Assembly (NCBI GenBank): GCA_014802335.1 | Contig: JAAVCL010000016.1 | Span: 62,001-126,000 of the forward strand | Reading direction: 5' to 3' | Length of the DNA stretch: 64,000 nt | Source: Bacteroides sp. | Lineage (GTDB): Bacteria > Bacteroidota > Bacteroidia > Bacteroidales > Muribaculaceae | Part shown: in pieces, positions 18,937 to 28,781 of the stretch | How the letters are laid out: every line of letters begins with the position of its first letter | How positions within the stretch are numbered: position 1 is the stretch's first letter | The notes under the pieces: model-generated | The model's database searches: none | The model's input: the letters and a program-made list of their open reading frames with translations, nothing else | Told to the model about the DNA's origin: nothing | Program-made: the position numbers and the translations under genes

Positions 18937-21034
18937 GCCGTTCCTGCAGACTAATCAATTCATCCCGAAGTCTGGCAGCCTCTATAAAATCTGTTTTCTT
19001 GGCAGCCACAATCATGTCATGACGAACTTTCTCTACTTGAATCTCAAGCTCTTTTGAAGACATATATTCCAATATAGGGTCGGCGGCCACAATATTCTCA
19101 TGTTCTTCTTCAATATATGGACGCGGTTTATTTTGCTTAAGGGAAAGAGCTGTTTTATCAGCAATTGGTTTTTGAGATGGTGCAAGGTGTCCTTTTGATA
19201 TTTTAGACTTATCAACCGATTTTTTGTCTGAACTCTCATATATTTCAATGAGATCGTTGTTTGTCTTTTTAATAATAGGAGAGGGGGTTATTCCATTCTC
19301 AATGTTATATTTTTTTTGTTTATTTCTTCGTCTCTCTGTCTCATCAATGGTACGTTGCATTGATTCAGTGATCTTATCAGCATACATGATCACTTTTCCG
19401 TTAACATTTCTCGCCGCCCTGCCGGCAGTCTGAGTAAGGGAACGATGATTTCTTAGAAAACCTTCCTTGTCAGCATCAAGAATTGCGACAAGACTTACCT
19501 GAGGCAAATCAAGTCCCTCTCGCAAAAGATTCACTCCAATCAGCACATCATAAACACCTTCTCTCAAATCTTCAAGAATTCTTATTCTTTCAAGGGTGTC
19601 GACATCACTGTGAATATATGCAGAATTAATGCCCCATTTATGAAGGTGATTATTGAGCTCTTCTGCCATACGTTTTGTTAACGTTGTGACAAGAGTTCTT
19701 TCATTCGCTTCAATTCTATTATGAATTTCTTCCATCAGATCATCAATTTGATTAATTGTTGGTCTGACTTCTATTTCCGGATCAAGCAATCCCGTAGGTC
19801 TTATGACTTGCTCGGTGAAAACACCTTCCGTTTGTTGCAATTCATAATCGCCGGGGGTTGCGCTAACGTATATTACTTGTGGAGTAAGACGCTCGAACTC
19901 TTCAAATTTTAATGGACGATTATCAATTGCTGCAGGCAGGCGAAATCCATATTCAACAAGATTCATCTTTCTTGACAGGTCTCCTCCATTCATTCCCCGT
20001 ATCTGAGGAAGAGTGACATGACTTTCGTCTATGATTGTCAGGAAATCCTCGGGAAAATAATCAAGCAAGCAGAATGGTCTCATTCCCGGTTCTCTGCCAT
20101 CGAAATATCTTGAATAATTCTCTATTCCGCTACAATGACCTAATTCCTTGATCATTTCCACATCATAAGTGACTCGTTCCCTTAGGCGTTCTGCTTCAAG
20201 AACTTTTCCTTCCCTTAAGAAAAACTCACATTGAGCTCCCAAATCAAGCATAATTTGGTCTACTGCATTTGCAGTCCTCTCTTTTGAAGAAACGAAGATG
20301 TTCGCTGGATAGATATTAAATCCCTCCATATCAGTTATTGGCATACCCGATTGAGGGTCTACTGTCTGAATACGTTCAATTTCATCACCCCAGAAAATTA
20401 CTCTAAGTTGGATTTCTTCAAAAGAAAGCATTATGTCAACAGTGTCGCCCTTCACCCGGAACTGACCTCTAAATAGCTCTGTCTCTGTCCTTGAATACAA
20501 CGAGTCAACAAGTTTCCGTAAAAAAGCATTTCTTGAAATTCTGTCACCAACATTAATTTTTACAACGGTTTGAGCAAAATCTTCAGGATTACCCATACCG
20601 TAAATGCAGCTAACCGATGAAATTACGACAACATCCCGGCGCCCGGATAACAGTGCGGCAGCCGTTGAAAGACGTAATTTATCTATCTGCTCGTTGATCA
20701 TTAAGTCTTTCTCTATATACTTATCAGAACCCGGAATATAGGCTTCGGGCTGATAATAATCGTAATAGCTTACAAAATATTGAACAGAATTTTCAGGAAA
20801 GAAATTTTTAAATTCCGTATAAAGTTGGGCAGCAAGAGTTTTATTGTGAGATAGAATTAGTGTAGGACGTTGCACTTTTTGAATAACATTCGCCATAGTA
20901 AAGGTCTTGCCACTCCCGGTAACTCCTAAAAGAGTCTGATGTTTAAGACCGTTAAGCACACCTGCTGAGAGTTCGGATATTGCTTCCGGCTGGTCTCCGG
21001 TAGGTATATAGTCAGCAGTTATCTTAAAATCCAT
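18908..21034 (-). CDS. uvrB: Excinuclease ABC subunit B (UvrB)
   Basis: 708 residues. Walker A GVTGSGKT (about 38-45), the beta-hairpin region YYDYYQPEAY, helicase motifs DESHVTLPQ, VSATP and QTAGRAARN, and a C-terminal UVR motif (VEKVRHDMIVAAKKTDFIEAARLRDEL). It verifies DNA damage loaded by UvrA and recruits UvrC in nucleotide excision repair. About 60 extra residues lie between the helicase core and the UVR motif (about 600-665), a low-complexity linker. First gene of a uvrB-ygiQ-S9 peptidase run. Confidence 0.98.
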   Translation of the reverse strand: MDFKITADYIPTGDQPEAISELSAGVLNGLKHQTLLGVTGSGKTFTMANVIQKVQRPTLILSHNKTLAAQLYTEFKNFFPENSVQYFVSYYDYYQPEAYIPGSDKYIEKDLMINEQIDKLRLSTAAALLSGRRDVVVISSVSCIYGMGNPEDFAQTVVKINVGDRISRNAFLRKLVDSLYSRTETELFRGQFRVKGDTVDIMLSFEEIQLRVIFWGDEIERIQTVDPQSGMPITDMEGFNIYPANIFVSSKERTANAVDQIMLDLGAQCEFFLREGKVLEAERLRERVTYDVEMIKELGHCSGIENYSRYFDGREPGMRPFCLLDYFPEDFLTIIDESHVTLPQIRGMNGGDLSRKMNLVEYGFRLPAAIDNRPLKFEEFERLTPQVIYVSATPGDYELQQTEGVFTEQVIRPTGLLDPEIEVRPTINQIDDLMEEIHNRIEANERTLVTTLTKRMAEELNNHLHKWGINSAYIHSDVDTLERIRILEDLREGVYDVLIGVNLLREGLDLPQVSLVAILDADKEGFLRNHRSLTQTAGRAARNVNGKVIMYADKITESMQRTIDETERRRNKQKKYNIENGITPSPIIKKTNNDLIEIYESSDKKSVDKSKISKGHLAPSQKPIADKTALSLKQNKPRPYIEEEHENIVAADPILEYMSSKELEIQVEKVRHDMIVAAKKTDFIEAARLRDELISLQERLETTRENEK

Positions 21035-21449
21035 ATATTTCCTTATTTTTTAATACTGTATATAATAAATGGTGGATTAGCTTAATTATTGAGTTTTAAT
21101 AAAATGGGTTATTTTTCTCAATTTATCCTTTGTATAAAGTTTTTCACATAGCTACCCCAGCACATTCTCTTTGCCAGGAAAGCACATAAAAATAAGCACT
21201 CACAGAGTATAATTTAAATCTGAACGGCCTACTTTTAGCCTCACCTTTATTAGAACAAACTTTATTTACAAAAATAATAAAAAATTCCTTGGATTCTATA
21301 TCTTAAGAAGAAAAAGTAGAATTCAATTTTAAATTCCAGGTTTTCCACAGTAACTTTATACAATAAAATTTTAAAGATTGAATAAGTTGTGGTATAGGGT
21401 GGATTTAAAGTCTTCTATTGATAAGGAAATAATCAATTGTAAAAACTTC
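21035..21449. other. Divergent intergenic region between uvrB and tpiA
   Basis: AT-rich and without ORFs. Apart from the tpiA promoter at its right end nothing definite is visible; the uvrB promoter was not recognised. Confidence 0.5.
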
Positions 21450-21480
21450 TTTGAATTTTCGACTTTTTAGATTAATTTTG
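21450..21480 (+). promoter_or_regulatory. Sigma-ABfr-type promoter of tpiA
   Basis: TTTG (21450-21453), 19-bp spacer, TAATTTTG (21473-21480). Predicted start near 21487, giving a leader of about 115 nt. Confidence 0.75.
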
Positions 21481-21602
21481 TATTTCAAGTTTGAAAATGG
21501 TGATAAGCAATAACTGAATACAATAAAAGCACTGAAAATGCTTTAAGTTTGGTTGTTCTTATTAAATAGAAGAATTGAAATAAAAAGATAAAAAATAAAG
21601 TC

Positions 21603-22358
21603 ATGAGAAAAAACATTGTAGCAGGAAATTGGAAAATGAATACCACTCTCAACGAGGGTGTAGAATTGGCTAATAACGTAAATACTCTTCTAAAAGACAA
21701 AAAAGCAAACTGCGAAGTAATTGTCTGCGTTCCTTTCACTCATCTTACCTCTGTTAATGCAGTGCTTGAACCGGAATTGGTTAAACTTGGTGCAGAAAAC
21801 TGTTCTGAACATGCAAAAGGAGCTTACACCGGAGAAGTAAGTGCTTCAATGGTAAAATCAACCGGAGCTGACTATGTAATTCTCGGTCACAGTGAGAGAC
21901 GTCAGTATTTTGGAGAAAATAACGAACAGCTTCTTGAAAAAACAAAACTTGCACTTGAAAATGATCTTAAACCCATTTTCTGTGTAGGTGAAGTTCTCGA
22001 AGAACGTGAAAATGGCAGTTATAACGATGTTGTAAAATCTCAGGTAGAGGCTCTTTTCACTTTGACTCCCGAGGACTTTTCAAAAATTGTTATCGCATAC
22101 GAACCCGTTTGGGCAATTGGTACCGGAAAAACTGCAACCGCAGAACAAGCTCAAGACATGCATGCTCACATCCGCAATGTAATTGCAGAAAAATATGGTA
22201 AAGAAGTAGCTGATAACACCTCAATTCTGTATGGCGGTAGCTGCAAACCCTCGAATGCAAAAGAACTGTTTGCAAAGCCTGATGTTGACGGAGGTCTCAT
22301 TGGTGGGGCAGCTCTTAAAGCAGAAGATTTCATGGGAATCATTGAAGCATTTGGTTAA
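21603..22358 (+). CDS. tpiA: Triosephosphate isomerase
   Basis: 251 residues, full length. Lys in AGNWKMN (residue 12), His in GHSERR, Glu in [12 protein letters not shown] and the phosphate loops YGGSCKPSN and GGLIGGAAL are all present. It interconverts dihydroxyacetone phosphate and glyceraldehyde 3-phosphate in glycolysis. It heads a probable operon with the SPOR protein (78 bp later) and folE. Confidence 0.98.
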   Translation: MRKNIVAGNWKMNTTLNEGVELANNVNTLLKDKKANCEVIVCVPFTHLTSVNAVLEPELVKLGAENCSEHAKGAYTGEVSASMVKSTGADYVILGHSERRQYFGENNEQLLEKTKLALENDLKPIFCVGEVLEERENGSYNDVVKSQVEALFTLTPEDFSKIVIAYEPVWAIGTGKTATAEQAQDMHAHIRNVIAEKYGKEVADNTSILYGGSCKPSNAKELFAKPDVDGGLIGGAALKAEDFMGIIEAFG

Positions 22359-22436
22359 TCAACTCACCAGCCGTCTACTAATAAGAAAAATTTTTACGTG
22401 GTAGGATTCATATCCCAGCGTTAATAAATGATTTAG

Positions 22437-22967
22437 ATGCCACGCAAAATCTTAAAAAAGATAGTCTATGCAGCAGTAATCTCCGGGATAATAACTATTC
22501 CGGGGGTTACTGACGTATTGGCAGCGTCTGCAAATCCGGAATCAAATCCTGTTGAACGCATAGTTGAAGAAAGTTCCGGAAGGGTTGAAATTGATATTCC
22601 CGATAATATTTTAGATGAATTACTTCGAGACGACCAACCCAAACATACCACCAAAAGCCAAAAGAATTCTCTCAAGCCGGGAATAAATAAAGTGGTTGGC
22701 TATCGGATTCAAGTGTTTAGTGACGGAAGTCGTCAAAGTTCTCTTGAGTCACGAGCTCGAGCTCGAGGAAATGCAGTGGTCGCAAAATTTCCTAAATACA
22801 GGGGCCAGGTATATGCTTATTCCAGCTCCCCGAATTGGTATACAAGAATAGGCAATTTTCGAACATCTCAAGAGGCTTCTGCAGCATTGGCCGAATTGAA
22901 AGGAGCTTTCCCACAGTTTGCTAATGAAATGCGAATTGTAAAATCTCAGATTGTGGTGATAAAATAA
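22437..22967 (+). CDS. SPOR domain protein, exported
   Basis: 176 residues. A signal-like hydrophobic segment (about residues 10-29, VISGIITIPGVTDVLAAS) leads to a low-complexity linker, then a C-terminal SPOR domain (about 85-176: GYRIQVFSDGSRQ, NWYTRIGNFRTSQEA). SPOR domains bind glycan strands stripped of stem peptides at the division septum. Located between tpiA and folE with short gaps on both sides, so probably co-transcribed, although no functional link is obvious. Confidence 0.88.
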   Translation: MPRKILKKIVYAAVISGIITIPGVTDVLAASANPESNPVERIVEESSGRVEIDIPDNILDELLRDDQPKHTTKSQKNSLKPGINKVVGYRIQVFSDGSRQSSLESRARARGNAVVAKFPKYRGQVYAYSSSPNWYTRIGNFRTSQEASAALAELKGAFPQFANEMRIVKSQIVVIK

Positions 22968-23008
22968 GTTTCATCACCTATAAACTCAAAGAAAAAGTCA
23001 AAACAATA

Positions 23009-23593
23009 ATGAAGCAGAACATTTATGATCCAAAATTAGTTGAAGAGATTGCCTCTCATTATAAAGCAATTCTAAAACTGATAGGCGAGAATCCTGATAG
23101 GGAAGGACTTCAAAAAACTCCTGTTCGGGCTGCTAAGGCATTATTGGACATTACAGACGGATACCGCCAGAATTCTTTAGAAATTGCCCGTCAGGCCGTA
23201 TTTGAACACGCCGGTTCAAGATTGGTTATAGTAAAAGACATAGAGTTCTACAGTATGTGTGAACATCACATATTACCGTTCTTCGGAAAAATTTCTATTG
23301 GATATATTCCTAAAGGAAAAATGATTGGACTCTCAAAACTTGCAAGAATTGTTGAATCATTTGCCAGACGATTGCAAGTTCAAGAACGTCTGACTTCTCA
23401 AGTTTGCGAACTTCTATCTGTAGCCATGCCTGTTCATGGAGTAATTGTTTCCTGCACGGCAGAACACCTGTGTATGAAGATGCGTGGTGTCGAGAAACAA
23501 GAAACTTCAACTACGACTTTCGACTATAATGGAGTATTTGAGACGGACGCTTCGCTTCGAATGGAATTTATGCAGCTGATTAAACAAGTCTAA
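23009..23593 (+). CDS. folE: GTP cyclohydrolase I
   Basis: 194 residues. The motifs are REGLQKTPVRAAKA, MCEHHILPF with zinc ligands Cys and His (about residues 82-86), GLSKLARI, QERLTSQV and CTAEHLCMKMRG with the third zinc ligand. It converts GTP to 7,8-dihydroneopterin triphosphate, the first step towards folate or, through QueD, queuosine. Third gene of the tpiA run; followed by a terminator. Confidence 0.97.
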   Translation: MKQNIYDPKLVEEIASHYKAILKLIGENPDREGLQKTPVRAAKALLDITDGYRQNSLEIARQAVFEHAGSRLVIVKDIEFYSMCEHHILPFFGKISIGYIPKGKMIGLSKLARIVESFARRLQVQERLTSQVCELLSVAMPVHGVIVSCTAEHLCMKMRGVEKQETSTTTFDYNGVFETDASLRMEFMQLIKQV

Positions 23594-23624
23594 TTTTAAT
23601 TAAATCTTTACTTTGGTTTTAATG

Positions 23625-23657
23625 GGGTATTGGTATATTAATCCGATACCCTTTTTT
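23625..23657 (+). terminator. Terminator after folE
   Basis: GGGTATTGG (23625-23633) pairs with CCGATACCC (23643-23651), followed by TTTTTT. Classic intrinsic terminator, 31 bp after the stop codon. Confidence 0.9.
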
Positions 23658-23706
23658 ACATTTAGAAAATCTGATTTCCTGATGATATACTGTCGGAAAT
23701 TATTAG

Positions 23707-23714
23707 TATCTTTG
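23707..23714 (+). promoter_or_regulatory. Possible -7 box for the FAD dehydrogenase/tsaB run
   Basis: TATCTTTG matches TAnnTTTG, but no good -33 element lies at the right distance. If used, the leader would be about 225 nt; nothing else is seen in 23658-23947. Confidence 0.35.
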
Positions 23715-23947
23715 TAAGATAAATAATTTATCCTGATATGAAATTAGAAGTATATCTATAAGAATCCCATAATTCAGGATTTAAATTTTGGACGAAAATG
23801 CCCTATCCTTTAGCTTAGCAATCTTTTGATAGATATTCTTATCTTATCGATATTACGCATTTAGCTATTGATATTAATTTATAGGGATCTACTCATGTCC
23901 ATTAAATTAGATATACATACATTCTGAAACTCAATCAAATAATAGAG

Positions 23948-25537
23948 GTGAAAACGAATATAACTATAAAGATAAGACCGGAAAAATCCACAGATAAAGA
24001 ATATATTCTGGAAGAAATCGCAAAAGCTTCCGGAATAGCGGTAGAAGATGTCAATGACTTTATAGTTGTGCGGCGTTCGGTCGATGCACGTAAACACCCC
24101 ATTATGTTGAATCTATCAATACAAGTAGCAACGGGCGAAGATAAAAAAGTAGCCTCACTTGTAAGGCCTTTTGACTTTAAGGAAGTAGATAAAGATGCAC
24201 CCGTGGCAGTAATTGTGGGGAGTGGCCCGGCAGGTCTGTTTGCTGCTTTAGAAGCTATAAAATGTGGTATACGACCGATAGTTCTTGAAAGAGGGAAAAG
24301 TGTTGATGAACGTCGGTTGGATCTTGCAAATATTTCAAGAGAAAAAAAGATTAATCCGGTGTCTAATTACTGCTTTGGCGAGGGTGGTGCCGGCACATAT
24401 AGCGACGGCAAACTTTATACAAGGAGTAAGAAAAGAGGGTCGGTAGAAGATATTCTTCAGATTTTAGTTCAGCATGGTGCTCCTGAATCAATATTGATTG
24501 ATGCCCATCCACATATAGGTTCAGATAAACTACCGAATGTTATTAAAGCAATCCGGGAAACTATAATTAAATGTGGAGGTGAAGTCCATTTTGAAACAAA
24601 AGTTGAAGAGATTATAATAGAATCGGGCACGGCATGTGGCGTTAAGGCAAACGGAGTAGAATACAGGGGAGATGGGGTGATACTTGCCACCGGTCATTCT
24701 GCGCACGATACGTTTAAGAAATTATATTCTCAGGGCGTTCCTATTGAACCAAAGGGAATTGCTATCGGAGTGAGATTGGAACACCCTCAAGAGCTTATTG
24801 ATCAAATACAATATAAAAGTAAAAATGGGAGAGGGAAGTTCCTTCCCCCTGCAGAATATAGCTTCGTAACGCAATCGGAAGGGAGAGGAGTTTATTCATT
24901 CTGTATGTGTCCCGGGGGCGTTATTGTTCCGGCCGGGAGTGATTCGGGAGAATTGGTTGTAAATGGAATGTCGGCATCAGCCAGAGCCGGGAAATGGGCA
25001 AATTCGGGAATGGTGGTTGAATTACATCCCGGAGACATTGAAGTGAATGATCCCGGAAGTAGTTTGGAAATGCTCGAGGTGCAAGAAACACTTGAACGAA
25101 AGATGTATGAAATGTCAGGGAACTCTATTATAGCTCCCGCACAGAGAATGAAGGATTTTGTTGATGGAAAAATCTCGGCCTCTTTACCGGCAACGTCATA
25201 CGCTCCGGGCATACAATCAAAAGATTTTAACCAACTGCTTCCTGAATTTATATCAAAGAGATTGAAGGATGGATTTAAAGCTTTTGGGCGCAAGGCCAAA
25301 GGATTTCTAACAAATCAAGCAGTTTTGATTGGCTTGGAGTCAAGAACATCTTCACCAATAAGAATAGTTAGAGATTCAAATAGACTGGAAAGTGTCGGCA
25401 TAAAAAATCTTTACCCTGCCGGAGAGGGTGCGGGATATGCAGGTGGCATTGTCTCTGCAGCCATCGATGGTATGAGGTGTGCAAAGGCTTTTGCATTAAA
25501 TAACAATATCGTGCGTGACACGACAGATAATCTCTGA
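23948..25537 (+). CDS. FAD-dependent dehydrogenase (COG2509-type)
   Basis: 529 residues, read from a GTG start because no in-frame ATG precedes the conserved N-terminus. Residues 1-75 form a small alpha/beta domain. The FAD-binding Rossmann motif GSGPAGLFAALEA lies at about 91-103, followed by YCFGEGGAGTYSDGKL and, near the end, LYPAGEGAGYAGGIVSAAIDG, the typical second FAD motif. The family is common in bacteria but its substrate is not established. The next gene, tsaB, starts 27 bp later. Confidence 0.85.
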   Translation: MKTNITIKIRPEKSTDKEYILEEIAKASGIAVEDVNDFIVVRRSVDARKHPIMLNLSIQVATGEDKKVASLVRPFDFKEVDKDAPVAVIVGSGPAGLFAALEAIKCGIRPIVLERGKSVDERRLDLANISREKKINPVSNYCFGEGGAGTYSDGKLYTRSKKRGSVEDILQILVQHGAPESILIDAHPHIGSDKLPNVIKAIRETIIKCGGEVHFETKVEEIIIESGTACGVKANGVEYRGDGVILATGHSAHDTFKKLYSQGVPIEPKGIAIGVRLEHPQELIDQIQYKSKNGRGKFLPPAEYSFVTQSEGRGVYSFCMCPGGVIVPAGSDSGELVVNGMSASARAGKWANSGMVVELHPGDIEVNDPGSSLEMLEVQETLERKMYEMSGNSIIAPAQRMKDFVDGKISASLPATSYAPGIQSKDFNQLLPEFISKRLKDGFKAFGRKAKGFLTNQAVLIGLESRTSSPIRIVRDSNRLESVGIKNLYPAGEGAGYAGGIVSAAIDGMRCAKAFALNNNIVRDTTDNL

Positions 25538-25564
25538 AATTTATTGATTTAAAGACTTTAATAT

Positions 25565-26260
25565 ATGACCATAATAAATATAGAAACATCCGGTAAAATT
25601 TGCAGTGTGGCCTTAACTTATCATGGAGCACTTGAAATTCAAATTGATGAAATGGAGGGAATGAGGCATGCTGATAAACTCGCTCCTTTTGTGGATCAAA
25701 TAATGCAGGAGGTTCACCGGAGAGAAATGAAACCGGATGCAATAGCCGTAAGTATCGGGCCGGGAAGTTATACCGGACTAAGAATAGGTTTATCTCTTGC
25801 CAAGGGACTCGCGTTCGGACTTGGTGTGCCTCTGATCGGGGTTGATACGTTAAAAATCATAGCTGTCAAAGCTATGTTTAGAAAAAATGATTGGAATGGA
25901 GATGAACTTCTCGTGCCAATGATTGATGCGCGAAGAATGGAGGTTTTTACGGCTGTCTATGACTTTGCGTTGAATGAAGTTGTTAAACCGCAACCAATGG
26001 TATTAGATGAGGAATCTTTCAGAAATCTCTTGGATGAGGGAAAGCAATTATATTTTATAGGGGATGGTGCAGAAAAAGCTAAGAAAGTAATAGATCATCC
26101 CAATGCCCATTGGATTGACGGGCTGCTTCCTCAAGCCAAAGACATGATGGCTCTTTCAGAGAAAGCTCTTAGAAATGAAGATTTTATTGATATTGCTTAT
26201 TCAACACCGCAATATCTTAAATCTTATCAAACAACAGTATCAAAAAAATCATTACTCTAA
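25565..26260 (+). CDS. tsaB: tRNA t6A biosynthesis protein TsaB
   Basis: 231 residues. N-terminal MTIINIETSGKICSVAL, the ASKHA-fold opening, then GPGSYTGLRIGLSLAKGLA (about 62-80) identify TsaB. It forms a complex with TsaD and TsaE that attaches threonylcarbamoyl to A37 of ANN-decoding tRNAs. It is followed within 9 bp by the DUF4290 gene, so it belongs to the tsaB-DUF4290-murA-rimM run. Confidence 0.93.
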   Translation: MTIINIETSGKICSVALTYHGALEIQIDEMEGMRHADKLAPFVDQIMQEVHRREMKPDAIAVSIGPGSYTGLRIGLSLAKGLAFGLGVPLIGVDTLKIIAVKAMFRKNDWNGDELLVPMIDARRMEVFTAVYDFALNEVVKPQPMVLDEESFRNLLDEGKQLYFIGDGAEKAKKVIDHPNAHWIDGLLPQAKDMMALSEKALRNEDFIDIAYSTPQYLKSYQTTVSKKSLL

Positions 26261-26269
26261 ATCTTTTAT

Positions 26270-26863
26270 ATGCTACCTTATAATACAGATATGGAACCGG
26301 TGCTACTTCCCGAATATGGACGTAATCTTCAGGGGTTAGTAGATTACTGTGTTAACATTCCGGATAGGGAAGAGCGCACAGCATGCGCCTATGCAGTGGC
26401 AGATACGATGGCTGCACTATATCCATCACTTGTTGGGGACAATCAGGATTATTCACAAATTTGGAACCATATAAACATCATGTCAAGGTTCGAACTTGAT
26501 ATTGATTGGCCATGTGAAGTTATGACAGCAGAAAAACTTCATCCGGTGCCTGAGAGATTGCCCTATACCACATCAGAAATCCGTTTCCGACATTATGGAA
26601 AAAATATAGAAAAGATGATAGAAGTTGTTTCTGATCTTGAAGAGGGAGAAGAGAAACAAACCTTGATCTCAATGATAGCTAATCAGATGAAAAAATTGAT
26701 GCTTCAACACAATCCGGAAGGAGTGGATGATGCAAAGATATTAAAAGATCTGAAAAAATATTCAAATGGGAAAATAGACCTTGATCCTGAAACCAACATA
26801 CTGCATGAGTTTAAGGAAATTCCACAATCACAATATCCATCAAGAAGAAAAAAACGAAAATGA
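26270..26863 (+). CDS. DUF4290 domain protein
   Basis: 197 residues without signal peptide or membrane helix. The start MLPYNTDMEPVLLPEYGRN and the middle FELDIDWPCEV match the Bacteroidota-specific DUF4290 family, which I know to be found next to murA and rimM. The C-terminus is basic (PSRRKKRK). Its stop overlaps the murA start by 4 bp (ATGA), implying translational coupling. Function unknown; the conserved neighbourhood hints at cell-wall or translation housekeeping. Confidence 0.85.
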   Translation: MLPYNTDMEPVLLPEYGRNLQGLVDYCVNIPDREERTACAYAVADTMAALYPSLVGDNQDYSQIWNHINIMSRFELDIDWPCEVMTAEKLHPVPERLPYTTSEIRFRHYGKNIEKMIEVVSDLEEGEEKQTLISMIANQMKKLMLQHNPEGVDDAKILKDLKKYSNGKIDLDPETNILHEFKEIPQSQYPSRRKKRK

Positions 26864-28176
26864 GTAGCTTTATAGTTGAAGGTGGTCATCCCCTTAATGG
26901 AGAAATAAAAATAAAAGGCGCAAAGAATGAAGCTCTTCAGGTGATTTGTGCCACACTTCTTACTTCAGAAAAAGTAATAATATCAAATTTACCCCAGATT
27001 TCAGATGTTCGAAATTTAATCAATCTCTTATCCGAAATGGGCGTAAAGGTAAATTACCGCACGCCTTTTGAAGTAGAATTTCAGGCTGATGATATCGACA
27101 TTTCGTATATACGAAGTGATAAATATAGAAAAAAAGCGGAATCTTTAAGAGGTTCTGTAATGGTAATGGGCCCACTGGTGACACGATTTGGATGTGCAAT
27201 AATGCCAAGGCCGGGAGGAGACAAAATAGGGCGAAGGCGACTGGATACTCATTTTGAAGGTATTCAGAAACTTGGAGCGACTTTCGACTATAATCGTGAG
27301 ACTCATACTTATGAAATAAAAGCACCCGAAGATGGTTTAAAAGGGAGCTATATGCTTCTTGATGAAGCATCCGTAACCGGAACGGCAAATATAATTATGG
27401 CCGCAACTTTGGCAAAGGGTGAAACTGTTATTTATAATGCAGCATGCGAGCCGTATATTCAGCAACTTTGCAGAATGTTGGTAAAAATGGGTGCGGATAT
27501 AGAGGGAATAGGCTCTAATCTGTTAAAAATAAGAGGAGTAGAAGCCCTGAATGGCGCTCAGCATACTTTACTACCCGATATGATAGAAGTTGGAAGTTTT
27601 ATCGGCATGGCCGCCATGACCGGTTCGAATCTTCTACTAAAGGATGTGGGAATTGACGACCTGGGATTAATGCCTTCTGCATTTAGAAGAATAGGAATAA
27701 ATCTAAATATAGAAGGGAATGACATACGCATAAATCAAAATGAAATTTATCATATAGATGAATTTATAGACGGTTCTATTTTAACAATAGCAGACGCGCC
27801 GTGGCCCGGCCTCTCTCCGGATCTTATCAGTATTTTTCTTGTTGTTGCAACCCAGGCATGTGGTTCATTAATCATTCATCAGAAGATGTTTGAAAGCCGC
27901 TTGTTTTTTGTAGACAAATTACTTGATATGGGTGCAAGAATTATTCTGTGCGATCCGCATAGAGCTGTTGTAATTGGATCCGGGAAATTTCATTGTCTAA
28001 GAGCAACCGATATGGTATCGCCCGATATACGCGCCGGAATTGCAATGCTCATTGCGGCTATGGGAGCAAAGGGCACAAGCAGAATTCAGAATATTAATCA
28101 AATCGACAGAGGCTACGAAAATATAGACATACGTCTCAACAAATTAGGTGCTAAAATCATTAGAATAGAAGATTAA
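26860..28176 (+). CDS. murA: UDP-GlcNAc 1-carboxyvinyltransferase MurA, Asp at the fosfomycin-target position
   Basis: 438 residues. KGAKNEAL (residues 19-26) holds the catalytic Lys and Asn. The active-site loop reads PRPGGDKIGRRRLDTH, so the residue that is Cys115 in E. coli (PGGC) is Asp121 here. It transfers enolpyruvate from PEP to UDP-GlcNAc, the first committed step of peptidoglycan synthesis. The Cys-to-Asp form is known in other taxa to stay active and escape covalent fosfomycin attack. Overlaps the DUF4290 gene by 4 bp. Confidence 0.96.
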   Translation: MSSFIVEGGHPLNGEIKIKGAKNEALQVICATLLTSEKVIISNLPQISDVRNLINLLSEMGVKVNYRTPFEVEFQADDIDISYIRSDKYRKKAESLRGSVMVMGPLVTRFGCAIMPRPGGDKIGRRRLDTHFEGIQKLGATFDYNRETHTYEIKAPEDGLKGSYMLLDEASVTGTANIIMAATLAKGETVIYNAACEPYIQQLCRMLVKMGADIEGIGSNLLKIRGVEALNGAQHTLLPDMIEVGSFIGMAAMTGSNLLLKDVGIDDLGLMPSAFRRIGINLNIEGNDIRINQNEIYHIDEFIDGSILTIADAPWPGLSPDLISIFLVVATQACGSLIIHQKMFESRLFFVDKLLDMGARIILCDPHRAVVIGSGKFHCLRATDMVSPDIRAGIAMLIAAMGAKGTSRIQNINQIDRGYENIDIRLNKLGAKIIRIED

Positions 28177-28244
28177 TAATTTTGTTCCGGTTGCGAATTA
28201 ACAATTTTACAATGGAACAACTTTAAAATTCGAACGTAAAGTCT

Positions 28245-28781
28245 ATGATAACCAAGCAGGAAATATTAGAAATAGGAAAGTTTCTGAAAACTCATGCATT
28301 AAGGGGAGAACTTAATGCCATGTTGGATGTGGATATAGATTATGCTGAAGAAGACCATCCGCTTATTGTTGAGATAGATGGGATTTTTGTGCCATTCTAT
28401 ATAGAATCAATCAGAACAAAAGGAGCAGAAACTTTTCTGATAAAACTTAAAGGTGTGGATAATCAGGAGGAAGCGCAATCCTTTGTGAATCGACTAATAT
28501 ATGGACTTCGGAAAGATGTGGAAGAATATTTTGGAGATGAGGACCTGGAATTAGCATCTGATTTCGTAGGCTATGAGCTGATTGATGAAGAATTTGGCCC
28601 CATTGGTAAAATAGAGGGAATAGAGGATTCTACATCTAATGTTCTTTTTATTGTAAGAACATTAACAGATGAAGAAATTTTTATTCCTGTTGCCGATGAA
28701 TTTATAGTTGGTATTGATGACGAAAATAAGATTATACGCACTGAATTACCGTCGGGCCTTTTAGACATAAACCATAAGTAG
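28245..28781 (+). CDS. rimM: Ribosome maturation factor RimM
   Basis: 178 residues. N-terminal LEIGKFLKTHALRGELNA (RimM beta-barrel), a PRC-barrel second half (LASDFVGYELIDEEFGPIGKIEGIED, NVLFIV) and the closing FIVGIDDENKIIRTELPSGLLDI are typical. It binds ribosomal protein S19 and assists 30S head assembly. The stop codon lies inside the left terminal repeat of the element at 28777-29015, which supplies its last 5 bases. Confidence 0.95.
   Translation: MITKQEILEIGKFLKTHALRGELNAMLDVDIDYAEEDHPLIVEIDGIFVPFYIESIRTKGAETFLIKLKGVDNQEEAQSFVNRLIYGLRKDVEEYFGDEDLELASDFVGYELIDEEFGPIGKIEGIEDSTSNVLFIVRTLTDEEIFIPVADEFIVGIDDENKIIRTELPSGLLDINHK

Noticed and set aside
24892-25742. Two long frames antisense to the FAD dehydrogenase and tsaB genes
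   Set aside because: Explained by codon bias of the real genes on the plus strand.
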